Shown: in pieces, positions 34,217-46,862 of the stretch
Position numbering within the stretch: position 1 is the first letter of the stretch
Layout of the letters: the number at the start of each line of letters is the position of its first letter
NCBI GenBank assembly: GCA_963920525.1
Contig: OY986438.1
Span: 50,321,288 to 50,385,287 of the forward strand
Direction: 5' to 3'
Length of the DNA: 64,000 nt
Origin: Dichetophora obliterata
Lineage: Eukaryota; Arthropoda; Insecta; Diptera; Sciomyzidae
Program-made: the position numbers and the translations under genes
The notes under the pieces: model-generated
Databases searched by the model: none
Told to the model about the DNA's origin: nothing
Seen by the model: only the letters and a program-made list of their open reading frames with translations

Positions 34217-35570
34217 TATAATTACTACTTACTTACTTAGTTGGCGCTACAACCGTATGTCGGTCTTGGCCTCATCTAAGAATTGGCGCCAGCCATTTCT
34301 GTCTTTCGCTTGCTGGCGCCAGTTGGAAATTCCAAGCTTCGTCAGGTTGTCCTCTACTTGGTCTTTCCAACGAAGATGCGGTCGTCCTCTTCTGCGTTGA
34401 GCGCCGCTGGGTACCGAATCGAATGTTTTCTTCACTGGAGCATCGTCTTCCATGCGCTGAACATGACCAAGCCGGCGAAGCCGCTCGATTTTAATGCGCT
34501 TGACTATGTCGATGTCAGCGTACAGCTCATACCACCGTATTCGGTACTCTCCATTGACGCAGATTGGTCCGTAGATCTTACGAAGAATCTTTCTCTCGAA
34601 TGCTCCTAAAGTCTTTTCATCTAAACTGGTCAGCGTCCAGGTTTGTGATGCATAAAGTAGGACGGGCATGATGAGCGATTTATAGAGCGTGATTTTCGTT
34701 CGTCGAGAGAGGGCACTGCTTCTCAATTGCCTTCTGAGCCCAAAGTAACACCTGTTGGCAAGAGTTATTCTTCGTTTGATCTCAATGCTGATGTCGTTGG
34801 TTGAATTAATGCTGGATCCGAGATAAACGAAGTTCTTCACAACCTCGAAGGAGGTATTGTCAACGGTAACGTGGGTTCCAAGACGCTGGGACTGTTTGTT
34901 TGTTGACACCAAGTATTTCGTCTTATCTGCATTCACTGCCAGACCCATTCGACTTGACTCTCTTTATAATCTAAAAATTGTTGCACTGACTTCGCGCGTA
35001 TTATGGCCAATGATATCGATATCATCAGCATACGCAAGCAGCATAACACTCTTGTAGAATATTGTGCCACTACGTCTCAGATCAGCAGCTCGGATGATCT
35101 TTTCCATCATTAGGTTAAAAAAGTCGCACGATAAGGAATCACCTTGTCTGAAACCTCGTTTGGTAATAAATGGTGGGGAGAGGTCCTTCCCGATTTTAAC
35201 TGCGCTGCTGGTGTTGCTCAGTGTCATCCTGCAAAGTCGTATTAGTTTTGCAGGAATACCAAATTCAGACATGGTGGAGTACAGGTGCTTCCTTATTGGG
35301 CGGGATTGTTGTCAGCGTCGCCATTTAGAAGCTTAGAGAAGTGTTTCCTCTATAACGTCAGTGTACTCTGGACATCTGTCACTAGATTTCCGTTTTCAGC
35401 CTTGCAGGAAGAGGCCCCGGTTTTAAAACCATTGGCAAGGCGTCTTATTTTTTCGAAAAATTTTCGGGCCTCATTCCTGTCACCATACATCTCAATCTTC
35501 TCCTGCCGTATCAATCGTATTCTGGGACTCGTTAACGAATCGGATTTTCGGACTCGTTTACGAGTCAAAT
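34217..35570 (-). pseudogene. RTE-like LINE, truncated and internally deleted
   Basis: Second copy of the LINE family at 860-2463, on the opposite strand and better preserved. From 34948 to 34247 a 233-residue open frame covers the region after the catalytic core: NADKTKYLVS, FVYLGSSIN, EIKRRITLANRCYFGL, GAFERKILRKIYGP and RRGRPHLRWKDQVEDN. The segment 35272-34964 holds GFRQGDSLSCDFFNLMMEK and AYADDIDIIGHN. Further upstream, 35568-35350 carries the linker with RLIRQEKIEMYGDRNEARKF. The early reverse-transcriptase motifs expected between 35350 and 35272 are missing. The 3' end reads TTGGCGCCAACTAAG-like sequence with short TAAG repeats. Confidence 0.9.
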
Positions 35571-37765
35571 GTTTGAGTTGGTCATGTTATTTTTTTCACC
35601 ACAATATATAGACGAATTTAGAAATCATGATTTTAAACCACTTTGAATAACTTTTGATTTTGCGGAAACAAAAAAAGCTTTAATCATTGAAATTCGCTGC
35701 TTATATAAGCTTTTCATTGCTATTTTTACATTTTAAAAATGTTTATTCTTTGTATTTTACTGACCCAACCGAAAACTATGTGCAACTAGTCCAAACCTTT
35801 GCCTTACTTATCGAAATACGATGAAATGCTTATGATTCAAATTATGACAACCTTTATAACTTGAACATTTTATCAAATAAACGTATGCCATAGAAAATAA
35901 ATGGATAAACAAGCCAAAGAAAATTAAGCTGTCAACCTGAAAAGAGGGTCAAAGCTAAACAAAAGAAAAAAACTACGCTATACTAAGTATAGTATACCGC
36001 CTTCACCGAACTCTGCCAAACAGAGGACCAAGTGCAGTGAAATGATGCGATAAGTAAATTTGATAACATTCAAGGTGAATCACGGGTGAAGGTGTGGATG
36101 AATATATGGTCACATACCAGAGTACCTATCAAGCGAACAAGACAAGGCAAGCACCATGCTAGGATGATATCGAGCCATAAAGTACGAACAAGAAAAAAAG
36201 ATGAGTAGCAAGATTTTCAGAGCTCAGGTGTTTGCATAAAATATTAGACTGTATGATGAGCACAGAAGCAAGGCAGTGTCTCCAACGCTATCCAATAACA
36301 GCGTATGCCATTCTGACGTAAAATGCCATGTGCCCACTCAAGCCCAATCCCACCACCACCCACTACTACTACTACTAATACACATTGCAGTGCACAGTGC
36401 GCATTTTCCAATTTTAGGATGACAAAAGATTTTGACGTAGAGTTACGTCCTACAGGCGTTTTGTATGGCGATTATTTTCACAAATTTTTCAGGCACATTT
36501 ATGCCCCGAATGAAACGAATATCTTAGTTTGGATTTTTTCGCTTCTTTAATAAAGTCACAAAACAGTAAAATCTAAGTTCTAATAAAAACAAAGAAAAAA
36601 TTCACATATTTGTATGAAAAAAATCAAGCGTAAAATCTTTCAGTAGCTGCTTATGTTGTTGGTTTGGTTCGTGCCGTAATCACAAACGTAACATCGTTTT
36701 GTTTTGCTGGAGCAAATCGTTTTATATATATATTTCTTAGTAACTGCTTGCATTGTTTTTGTTATTATTAAAATGTATATAAAATTTAAAATACCTGTAA
36801 ATATCAGTTGCTTTAAAAAAAAAGCAAAATTAAGGCTTAACCAAAATAGACGAGACGAGACGATAGCAACTTGTCAAGGTGATGCTGTTTTGTGAAACTA
36901 AAGTATCATAACAAAACATTTTGCACTTTTAGTGATAATGAGTGAAATTAAAGAAAATTTAATTAACCTGACTGAAACAGCAAACATTTAACATAAAATT
37001 TTATATTAAATACTTTTGTGTGCCGTCCGCTGTTGCGACGAATGCAGACGATTAAAGTTCGGTTCTTACGGAAAAAAACGCCACGTCGCAATGTTTCGTT
37101 CAGTCAGACTTTGATCAGTTACATGTGGGCATTTTGGTTATTAACATTAGTTTAAATTTTCTAGAACTTACTCGTCACGTTCAAGGCTCATTTCTAAGGT
37201 TGTGGCACTTGAGAGCGAGCTCGGTCGAACTGTCAGAATGGATGAAAAGATATGAAGAAAATGAATGCATAGATCAAAGAAAAGCACAGTTGACAGTTCA
37301 AGCAAAGGAGGAAAAATAGCCTCTTTCTCTCAAGTTCCACAACCTTATTTATGAACCTTGGTTACGTCTAGTTATGTCTATTTTGGTTAAGAAACTAACA
37401 CAATAAATAATCCTACTCTTTACAAGTTTTAAGCGTTGTTGGCAGAAGCTCAAGCAATTTAATTTCGCATTGAAATATACCCAGTGTTCCATAATGATCC
37501 GTTTCAAGTTCGAGATAGACTCGCTTCTTCGTATATTTTATCCGAAACAGGCTGCGTTTAAAATTAAGGTATTTAAAAGTTTCAACGATTCTTGTATTAA
37601 AGTGTTGGTGACTATTTTCAAAAAAATAAAGAAACACATTTGTGCAAAAAATTGAGTGAAAAATTGATTTCTCCATTGTGATAAGCTCATTTTATATTTT
37701 TTTTTTTTTCAAAAATCTTTTAGCATAGTAAGATTCTACATTTAATTCTATTAAGCAATAATGCA
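35571..37765. other. spacer, no gene recognised
   Basis: No convincing gene. A short (CTA)n microsatellite lies at about 36360-36380. A short GC-richer stretch near 37020-37120 has no clear coding potential. Confidence 0.4.
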
Positions 37766-37965
37766 NNNNNNNNNNNNNNNNNNNNNNNNNNNNNNNNNNN
37801 NNNNNNNNNNNNNNNNNNNNNNNNNNNNNNNNNNNNNNNNNNNNNNNNNNNNNNNNNNNNNNNNNNNNNNNNNNNNNNNNNNNNNNNNNNNNNNNNNNNN
37901 NNNNNNNNNNNNNNNNNNNNNNNNNNNNNNNNNNNNNNNNNNNNNNNNNNNNNNNNNNNNNNNNN
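37766..37965. other. assembly gap (200 N)
   Basis: Exactly 200 N. It truncates the mariner transposase directly after the FHQD motif. The true size is unknown. Confidence 0.98.
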
Positions 37966-38465
37966 GTCTTGATGGAAGAGCACTTTTTTCCTTGCTAAAT
38001 GGGGACGTTTCTCTTTCAAAGCGTCGTTGAAACGGTCCAATTCGGCTGAATAATATTTGCCATTGATTGTTCTTTTCGGTGGAAGGTAATCGATGTAGAT
38101 TATACTGCGTTTATCCAAAAATACTGTCGCCATAACCTTTCCGGCCGATAGCACCCGCCTTCGCTTTCTTCGAAGCACGTTCGGTCGGTGAAGTCCTCTG
38201 TTTTGACTGTTCCTTTTTTTTCTAGTGTGTAGTGATGGATCATTTGGCCGTCCAGAACGTTCGGCGTCACTTGTGCTTGTACGACCGCATTGGAATTCAG
38301 TAAACACTTTTGAATCATTTCAATCGATGGTACAGAGTCCCCTATAGTATTTATCAAGCCTTTTTTGGTTTGACTGATGGTGAAAATAATGCTTGATGAG
38401 CACACGAAATTAACTTTTCGCCAAAATTCACAAGATCGTCTACTGTCAATGGCTGCTAAACACAA
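37966..38465 (-). pseudogene. mariner transposase fragment
   Basis: The minus strand reads FTEFQCGRTSTSDAERSGRP near 38300, then after a frameshift AGKVMATVFLDKRSIIYIDY, KTINGKYYSAELDR-like sequence and KRPHLARKKVLFHQD running into the gap. These are hallmark mariner motifs. VFLD holds the first catalytic aspartate and FHQD the second. The third, expected about 34 residues later, would lie in the gap. A region upstream (to 38465) reads SAVVQAQ-like sequence in a shifted frame. Much of the linker between the DNA-binding part and the catalytic domain is missing or scrambled. Inactive as assembled. Confidence 0.85.
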
Positions 38466-38607
38466 ACTAAGCGTCGATGCGAGCTCAAATTTTGACAGTT
38501 GTCTATTAATAGATGGTAGTTTACAGGATCAGTGTTGCATTTAAAGTTGATACGCGGGAAATAAAAAATTCACCAACTTCTCTTATTGCCCTCGTATTAG
38601 TATATAG

Positions 38608-39463
38608 TATTTCGAACATTCGGCTTCGGCCAAATAGAAAAAATCGGTCGAAGGCCGAAGCCGAATACAAACAAAATTTTTTTCGGCATTTCGGCCTTCA
38701 CTTAGGCTTTCGTTATATATTCATTTCAGTATAAAAAATGGCAATCATTAAAGGTCCAGTCTGGTTATGTGTAGAAATATGCAATTTTCTTTAATCTTTT
38801 TTGAAAAAAGTAAATGATATATGTACTCTATACTTTTTACGTATATTTACAGTACTTTGAAGAAGATTGTATAAAATTTTTATATTGTAATCAATAATTA
38901 TTTAATTAATGTATTGCAGCAAGCGACGGGGCGACGTGGACCAGTGCTTAAAACACGAGCTAAGCTGGAGACCTTTCCACAGGTCGCAAAATTCATCTAA
39001 AACAAAGATAAAAATATTTTCCTGTTAAATATGAATGTGATTATGGAATAATTTTTGTAATTTTTACTAAAATGTTTGTTACTTTTTTGTTGTCCGTTTT
39101 GGACAATTTAATAACTTGCATTTTGAAAAACACAACATAAAAAAATTGACTGAGTTATGAAAGTCGCAAGCTCAAAAACGCAGTATTCCTGATACTTAAA
39201 ACTTCAGGAGCTTCCTGCTTTGACGCGGTCGCCTCGGAGGCTCATAACTTTTGAGCAATCACGAATTTCTATTTAACATTTTAGAATGATGTTTTACACA
39301 GTTATAGCTATCGAAAAACACAAAAAAAATATATACATATAAAAAATTTTTTGCATTACAAAAAAGCAAAAACATTCGGCTTTTTTGGGCCGAAGCGAAG
39401 GTTAAAAAATCGGCCAAATATGCCGAATACCGAGGCCGAAGCCGAATATTCGGTCGGACACTT
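38608..39463. mobile_element. non-autonomous hAT-like element with 8-bp duplication
   Basis: The element lies between two exact copies of GTATATAG (38600-38607 and 39464-39471). Its ends contain ATTCGGCTTCGGCC on the left and GGCCGAAGCCGAAT on the right, in inverted orientation; the right end is complete (GGTCGGACACTT). The interior is non-coding. The 8-bp duplication suggests hAT ancestry. A related CCGAAAC-rich sequence beginning AGTGTCCGACC lies at 55498. Confidence 0.75.
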
Positions 39464-39471
39464 GTATATAG

Positions 39472-41734
39472 TCTCTCACTGATATATGATAAGGTCTGGT
39501 AAAAAAGAAGTATTAAATCAGTAGAAGTATTAAATAAAAAACAGTTGACACCAAATAGACAATGTTCCCTTATCACTTATATATTGTCATTAAAACTCCG
39601 TTTTTCCAGCTATTATAGTTTTTGAGATAGTTAAAATGTCATTCTTAAATCGCGCACTGTGCGGTGGCTAGGTTTAATATACTCCCAAGGAATTTCAATT
39701 ATGGCACTGTTTACCAAACAAGTAGTTAGAATGATATGTCGAGGTCAAAATGAATGCCGACATATTGTCAAATCAATATGCGAAATATATTTTTTTTATA
39801 GGAATTTCATTGATAGAACCTACTCGATGCTTCAAGGACATAGAATAAAACTTTTCGATATATTTTAAAGTGACTGGCTTCAGTTTTGGCTCAGAATAGA
39901 TATGAACTGACGCCAGAATAAATTTGTGTTGGAATCGAATTTGTGCAAAAACATTCTATGTGAATTTTGATATTAATTTTGCAATTTTTAATGAACTGAA
40001 GGAGTACGGTGGCTACTCGTATTTATCAAAATCTGTACGTACTGCATATTTTAGCACACAGTAGGCTCAAGTTAGCAGCAACAAAAGCATTATCCTTGCC
40101 GATAGAGTGTGCTATTAGTACTGCGTTTATGCATGCCCACTATCGTAAGAAAGAGAAGAGGTGGCAAAAATTTTGATGAGTTGCCTAACACCGTAGAAAG
40201 CAACAAAATTGATTGCAAACCCAGACGTGTCGGATAGAGCGTTGTTATAAGCCTAACTTGGAGTAACCACAGCTAACGCAGGTAGCTCGAATTTCTTCTT
40301 GTGAGTGTGGTGTCGAATGGGTCTTTTATGCCATTGTTTTCGATGCGTTAATGATTGCGTAACGTGCGTTACTCAAAACACAATTCATAGTCCAGAGTGC
40401 ATGATGGTAGGGTGTTGGATTGTGCCACCTTTTAGCTCACCAGCGTAACGAGTTCTATCAGTTTGATGATTGCAATCGCTGCTAAATTGAATTTCTAAGT
40501 AGGCAATTTGTTTTCTGAACCGAGAATGACTCGGCCACAATTGGATTGGCTTGAGGAAGAATAAGAAGGGTGTTTGGATATACGGTAAGTTGGGTGGAGT
40601 AACACTGGTTGCATATCTGGTAACATTACAAGCATTGCTATTTGAGTACATGTCCTATTGCGTGTCTTTGAAATGCATTCGCATTTCCTTATTACAAGGT
40701 CGTCTAACCCAATTTGTATATTTGGAATAGAATTACTAACTAGAAAGAAAATCAATGTAAGAATTGCCTTAGAAAATTGCTTCAGTGCCAACTGTTAATT
40801 TAATATACTGTTGCTTATCACTGGATACGAAATTTATGGAATTAGGAAAAAATTATATTTTTATTACAGACTTATTGTTTTTATTAGGATTGTTTTTGCT
40901 TATACTCGCACTTCAGTCAAGAATTACTTGTGACTATAAAAAATTCAATTTCCAAGGCATTGCTTAGTTATGATATGAATAAAAAAAATTAGCATTTCCA
41001 TTTTCTTCAAGCAAAGAAAGTATCCCATGTAAGGGGACATTTAAATACATTTTCTTATTTTTTTAAAAACATTGTTTTAAGGCGAGTAAAATAACCAAGC
41101 AATTGCTCGAGCAGAAATTGCTTAAGATTTGCTAAACTTGTTTTTTTTTCTGTTTGGGTTTTTTTTTTATGTGAACATTGCAAAGGAAACTTTTATAATC
41201 AATAGCTAAAAATTTTATTCATAAGAAAATAAAGAGTCTAAGCCATAGCAAGCTTATTTCTATAAAATTTATATCAGTTTGCTTTTTTTTACAGTTTTTT
41301 AAAATCGGATTACTCTAAATTTAATTTAAGGAGGTTTTAGGCAAATTTGCGAAAAGATCCTTGAATGCACATCTTTTACCAAAATGAAATAAAAATATGG
41401 AAAATTAAGAAAATTATGAAGCGTGGAGCAAAAGCGCAAAAAATGTACATTATTTTTGACCATATTGTTGCGTGTAAAAACTAAAAAAATTTTCCAAAGC
41501 CGCTCATTTTCGTAAAAAAATGTGTAAAATTACAAGGCAAACAGATTAACATAAAATATTTAAATCGGTCGATTAGTTTGTTTGCAGTTCTGTTGTTTTG
41601 AAAAAGTATGTTTCCAAAAAAACACGATTAAAGTTATTCTGGTTAGTTAGAGGTACTCTGGCGTACCGAGTTTTACGCGCTATAGAATCCGTATTATAGC
41701 CGTGATTGATTTGAATTTTTTTTTTTTACTGCAT
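39472..41734. other. spacer, no gene recognised
   Basis: AT-rich, without a recognisable gene. Overlapping minus-strand frames at 40385-40791 have no domain signature. Several T-runs precede the LINE insertion at 41747. Confidence 0.4.
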
Positions 41735-41746
41735 TATAGATAGCAT

Positions 41747-42389
41747 CTACTGGGTCCCTAGCCACCAGGGCATTGAGGGAAACGAGATGGCAGATGGTTT
41801 AGCAAAGGAAGGCGCCGGGCTGGAATCAGAACTCGCAGAACATGTACTTACTCCGCTACAAGAGTTGTACAGGAACCTCGAAAGAAGAGCCACAATAGCA
41901 GTGAATCGTAGATGGAGAGATACGACATCGTGCAATATCTCGAAAATCATGTGCAATGCACAATGCGAAAAACGAACTCTGTTCATCTTGGCACGCCCGC
42001 GCAAAGATTGCAGGACACTAGTGGGCATGCTCACTGGTCACTGTATGACGGCAGCCCACGCGAGGAAGCTTGGCATCACCACGGATGACAACTGTAGGAA
42101 GTGCAAGGAACCGGGCACAGTGGAGACCCTGGACCACCTACTATGCACATGCCCCGCCCTACTTAGATCGAGACTAAAATACCTAGGCTTATCGACATTC
42201 CCGTCGCTTAAAGATGTAGCCAGGGTGTCTCTAGAATCCCTCCTAAGGTTTGCGAACTCAACGCAAATCTTTAAAGACTTCAGATAAACACAAAGGTTCC
42301 TTTTGTTCGCTACCGGTACCACTAAGGACCTGAATTGGTCTATGTGAGCCTTCACGAAGGCATCCGGTTTAACCTAACCTAACCTGACC
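41747..42389 (+). mobile_element. 5'-truncated LINE, RNase H end, with 12-bp target duplication
   Basis: The insertion is bounded by TATAGATAGCAT at 41735-41746 and again at 42390-42401, an exact 12-bp duplication. It begins inside the RNase H domain (YWVPSHQGIEGNEMADGLAK) and contains a cysteine/histidine cluster (CRKCKEPGTVETLDHLLCTC) characteristic of I/R1/LOA/Jockey-group ORF2 C-termini. The reading frame is open to 42287. The 3' end carries a short ACCTAACCTAACCTGACC tail. A textbook 5'-truncated insertion by target-primed reverse transcription. Confidence 0.92.
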
Positions 42390-42401
42390 TATAGATAGCA
42401 T

Positions 42402-43095
42402 ATATTGAGTCTAATAAATAAAATCTAAGCAATTTGTTATAAGCTCTTATAGGCAATAGATAAATAAAAATGTATCTTTATTCCCTTATGGATAAAATTT
42501 TAAGCTATTGCTGATTTTTCTAGGACCCTCAACTTCAAATATCAATATGTTTATGTAACGGAGTCCAACATCGGAAGGTTTTAACAACCTTGGGATTGGG
42601 ACAATTTAAATAAATTTAACCTAATTTATGTTGATATATTCTTTTCAGCATGTCTTATTTTATCTAAATCGGTGAATTGCATCACATCGAAGTTTCTGCA
42701 ACACAACTCTTGCAAGCAAGCATTACCCCCAATATCGATTTAAGAGACGTTTACACTTTAAAAAACCAACCTGCATACAAACATCCATGAAAAAATATAT
42801 CAACTTTTAAAATATTGTATCGTCGTTGCGCGTGCAATACCGCGTATATTGAAAAAAAGGCCAAAACTCATTTCATTTTCATTTTGATCATTCATAAATT
42901 CATTTAGATTTTTCATTTAATGCTTATTTGAGAACAAAGCAAATATGTAATCTCATTAAAAATGTTTAGTTCAGTTGAAAAATCGTTCAATAGTTTAAAA
43001 GAAAATCAGTTTTTCTGCACTCCTGTAAAATTTTGCTATCACCGTATGTGTACACCGTATCACGTACACACGTACGTGCAAGTGGCTGTAACGCG
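42402..43095. other. spacer, no gene recognised
   Basis: No gene or repeat boundary seen. Confidence 0.4.
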
Positions 43096-44773
43096 GATTT
43101 GCCATCTGTCATAATGCATTCTAGCATCTTAATGTTTGCTGACGACGTCAAAATCGTCCTTTCTTTTAAAAATGATAATGACGCTGTATTTTTGCAAGCC
43201 GACATTGATCATCTTCATAAATGGTGCAAAACGAACCGTATGAACCTCAGCATGAAGAAATGCAAGCATATGTCTTTCTCGCGCAAGCCACCAATTAAAT
43301 GTACCTTCAAAATTTGTGGTTATCCATTGGAGTCCTTAGATAGTTTCAATGATCTTGGAGTTACAATGGATCCTAAACTACGCTTTAATATTCATGTAAA
43401 TAAAATAATAAATAGAGCAAATAGTACTTTAGGATTTATTAAACGTTGGGCACAAGAGTTTAATGATCCATTCATAACGAAAACCTTATTCACTTACCTA
43501 GTGCGGCCTATCTTAGAATATGCTTCAGTTGTTTGGTGCCCACGATACGGTTGTTACATAGACGAAATTGAATCAGTGCAGAAACTATTTCTTTTGTTTT
43601 GCTTAAGCTATCTTTATTGTAATACTGATTTTCACTTACCATCTTTTGAATACCGGTTACAACTCTTAAATCTTCCTTCTTTAAAAAATCGGAGAATTAT
43701 GATAAATGCTTGTTGGATTACAAAACTTTTACATGGATATGTCAACAGTCCATATATATTGAGTAAAGTATATTTTAATATTCCTCTTCGTCCTAGAAGA
43801 TCTTTTGAGTTACTCCACATGAACTTTTGTTGAACTAATTATTTGCAAAATGAACCTCTTAGAAGCGCTTGCGGTGATTTTAATTTTGTATCTGATGTTA
43901 TATCCTTAAGTGAATCCATGGACTCAATCAAACATAAAATTATAGATTACCTGCAGTACCGACGTTGATTATGTAAAGTTCTTTCAAACATATATCTGAT
44001 GCATCTGGTGATTTGTAAACACATTATCATTAATATAACAATCTAAATGGATAAATGGACCTAAGCGTAAAATGGAAAATTTTGGTGTATAAACATCTAA
44101 ATAATATGAATGGACCTAAACCTGGGATCTTCAACTGCCTCTTATCTTCATGATGATTGTGACTACATTTGTCGACGGTACCGTGGTGTCTTGGTGTCTT
44201 TTTACCTCTTGAAACACTACGTTAGATCGATTTGTAATATATTAATATGAGTGGCCGATAAGACCTAGTTTGTCTTGGTGCCTGCGTTCGCAACTGGTTT
44301 TCTTTTTTTTTTATGAAAATTGGTTTGGTGAAGTTGACCCAGTTTGTCGAGTAATCACCCTGTCAAGCCAGGATCTCACCGGCTTCAGGAAGACAGAACG
44401 ATATATATATTATATATGTACCTATTAAAGTGGTGTTTTATTGGGTATGAGACCTTGTTTGTCACACGACTCCGCCGCATACAAAAATTGTTGCTAACTT
44501 GACCTTGTTTGTCTTGTAAACGCAAACCTGCTTTGCTGTCTGATATTATCGATTTTGACTTAAAATTTTTTTTTGTTATTTTTTATACTTAAATGAAATT
44601 ATATACTTTAAGCAATTTAATAAAACTTTTTAGTTTGTTAATAATACATGATTTCAATCAAAATCATACTTTATATTTTTTAATTGTATTAAATATCTTA
44701 TTTTATAATTTTAAATTTGCTATAAAACCTGTTAAGGTTTAGCAATCAAGTAAATAAATAAATAAATAAATAA
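43096..44773 (+). pseudogene. 5'-truncated Jockey/CR1-type LINE
   Basis: The frame enters within the reverse transcriptase at SSILMFADDVKIVLSF, the catalytic FADD motif, and continues through LDSFNDLGVTMDPKLRFN, STLGFIKRWAQEFNDP, LEYASVVWCP and IESVQKLF to 43833. Remnants read on to about 43968 after a stop (SIKHKIIDYLQYR). A 3' untranslated region of about 800 bp ends in (TAAA)n at 44748-44773. The domains before FADD are missing. Similar in type to the LINE at 25253-28468, with low sequence identity. Confidence 0.85.
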
Positions 44774-45734
44774 GGCGATATACGTTTTTAAAAATATAAA
44801 ACATTTTTTTTTTAAATGTGGGAAATGAAATTGAAAGGAAATTTTAGGTAAAAAAAATGTTTATATACACGTTCTTAAAACGAACTAAAAAGTATAAAAT
44901 AATTTTTCCTAGAGTGGGGTTTTCTCCTAAAAACGTGGGGCGCATGCTATAGAGAATAGTAAGGAGTGCTATTAACAATTGTAGTACAAAACAATGATTT
45001 CTTAACCCAGGTCCTCTGACTGTCATGATAGAAGTCCTTGCATGGATAGTAGATTCAAGTTTGCAGACATCTATTGTGTTCAATCCAGTAAGTTCTACTT
45101 GGATTTTAGAATTCTTAAATTTTAATGTTATCGAATCTATGCCTATCTATGATGAACTATTGAGAAATAATTTGTCGGTAATTAAAAATTTTAATGCATA
45201 TATAAGTGAGCAAATGCTTTCTTAACCAAGGTATTCTTAAGTCTTTAACCATGGATCACTAACTTATTGCTGAGTTGCGACATAACTAACTCTCGGTGCT
45301 TTCCATCCACATAATAAACTCCCAGCCTTAAGTTTATAATTGCTTAAACCTAAGAAAAGTATTGGTTTTAAATAAATTCAAGATTATTTTTACGATAGTA
45401 AAATGTTTTTTATTAAAGAATTGATTTGTTACATTTGATTTTTAGTTCGTCACAAATGTATTGCATTCGAAATCTTTTGCATAGAAACACTGACTGGGTG
45501 GATTTCACCCTAAGGGTAGTGATGCAAGGTTAATATTTTCTATAGTATGCGCACCAGGTTTTTAGCAGAACTGTAGAAGAAATAATTTAATACTTTTTGG
45601 TTCGTTTTAAAAACGTGTTACATTAAAAAAAAAATGTTTACTTAAATAGTTATTTTCTGATTTTAAGTCTTTGTCAAAACTGAAGATGACAAAAGAATTT
45701 GTTCAAGAAACCGAAATAGTTTTATAAATATAAA
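44774..45734. other. spacer, no gene recognised
   Basis: AT-rich sequence between the LINE tail and the inverted composite repeat. Nothing recognisable. Confidence 0.4.
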
Positions 45735-45770
45735 AAATTAAACAAAAAAATTCGGAAAAAACACATTGAC

Positions 45771-45843
45771 ATTGTTGAGGCTTGAACTCACAACCTTACG
45801 ATTATAAAGCAAGCGCCCTGTGCTCTGAGCTACGGAACTCACA
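45771..45843 (-). repeat. tRNA-like segment, family A
   Basis: On the minus strand: CCGTAGCTCAGAGCACAGGG, then GCTTTATAATCGTAAGG, then GTGAGTTCAAGCCTC. The A-box-like part (TAGCTCAGAGCA) is the best of the family. It corresponds to 5417-5489 in the other copy. Confidence 0.6.
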
Positions 45844-46002
45844 AAGAAATTTATACTAAATAGCCATAAATCAAACTACTTTCTTATAAAATAAATAAAA
45901 AATTTTATTTAAACTACTTTTTTGCAATTTTTTTTTCACCCAGATGTGAATTTTTCAAAATTTGAATTTGCTTCTTAAAACAAAACACAAAAAAATCATT
46001 CC

Positions 46003-46075
46003 ACATTGTTGAGGATCGAACCCACTACCTTGTGCTTATAAATCAATGGCCTTACGCTGTGAGCTACAGAACCCG
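46003..46075 (-). repeat. tRNA-like segment, family A
   Basis: On the minus strand: CTGTAGCTCACAGCGTAAGG, then an anticodon-arm-like TTTATAAGCACAAGG, then GTGGGTTCGATCCTCAA, a very good B box. It corresponds to 3054-3127. Confidence 0.6.
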
Positions 46076-46862
46076 CACCAAAACTTTTTCTAAATTAGGT
46101 AATAAATTCCCTTCAATTGTGAATTTTTGAAATTTAGCAGTGACAATAGGGCTTTTCAGTATTTTTTTTTTTTGACTTTTAATATGTACGTCCTGTTTGT
46201 TTCAAATAATTTTGCATTTGAGCCAAATTAATAAACATACATACAAGAAAATAAGTGATTATTGTGTTGTCATCCAGTTCTGAGCTTCATTTTAAGTTTC
46301 AAAACTCTAGCTCATCGGGAATTCTGCTAAGAATGTATTCCAAGATTTGTACGGGACAGACATGAAGTGAAGCTATGCAGATGCGTCGCTGAACACACGA
46401 GAGAAATGAAGCATTTCCGCATTTAAATTTAATAAATACCTAAATAAAAATGTTAACTAAATAAATAATATTTCCACAAGTAAATTTTATTTCCTTACAT
46501 TATTATTTTGCATTTTTTTTTTTTGTAGATGTTAATGAAATTATTGTGTTTTAATATCTAAAATATCAAACGTATTTTATATAGATGTTATGTCATCGAT
46601 ATTTCTAGTAAATATTACATCAATAGTTTTCCTAATCGTGGTGTGCAAATATTTGTATCGCTTATCATTCCCAAATTATATATATCAAGACAACATTGTT
46701 AAGTTCCTGCAATTTTTATGAAATTGGTTTTTTTATATATCAAAACTATAGTCTTTCTGACATTATTTTCACTTATACAGCCGTTTTTTCGAGCCACAGT
46801 ATGTAGTCTAGATTCATTCTCTTTATACTCATTTATCTCGAAACTACTTTTTTCGGCATGGT

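Noticed and set aside
37720..38307. Long open frames across the gap
   Set aside because: The length comes from reading N as X. Only the part outside the gap carries mariner sequence.
40385..40791. Overlapping minus-strand ORFs as a small gene
   Set aside because: Two frames overlap with no domain signature and no conserved motif.
41747..42355. Minus-strand ORFs at 41747-42034 and 42038-42355
   Set aside because: Antisense to the RNase H end of the LINE, which has clear motifs on the plus strand.
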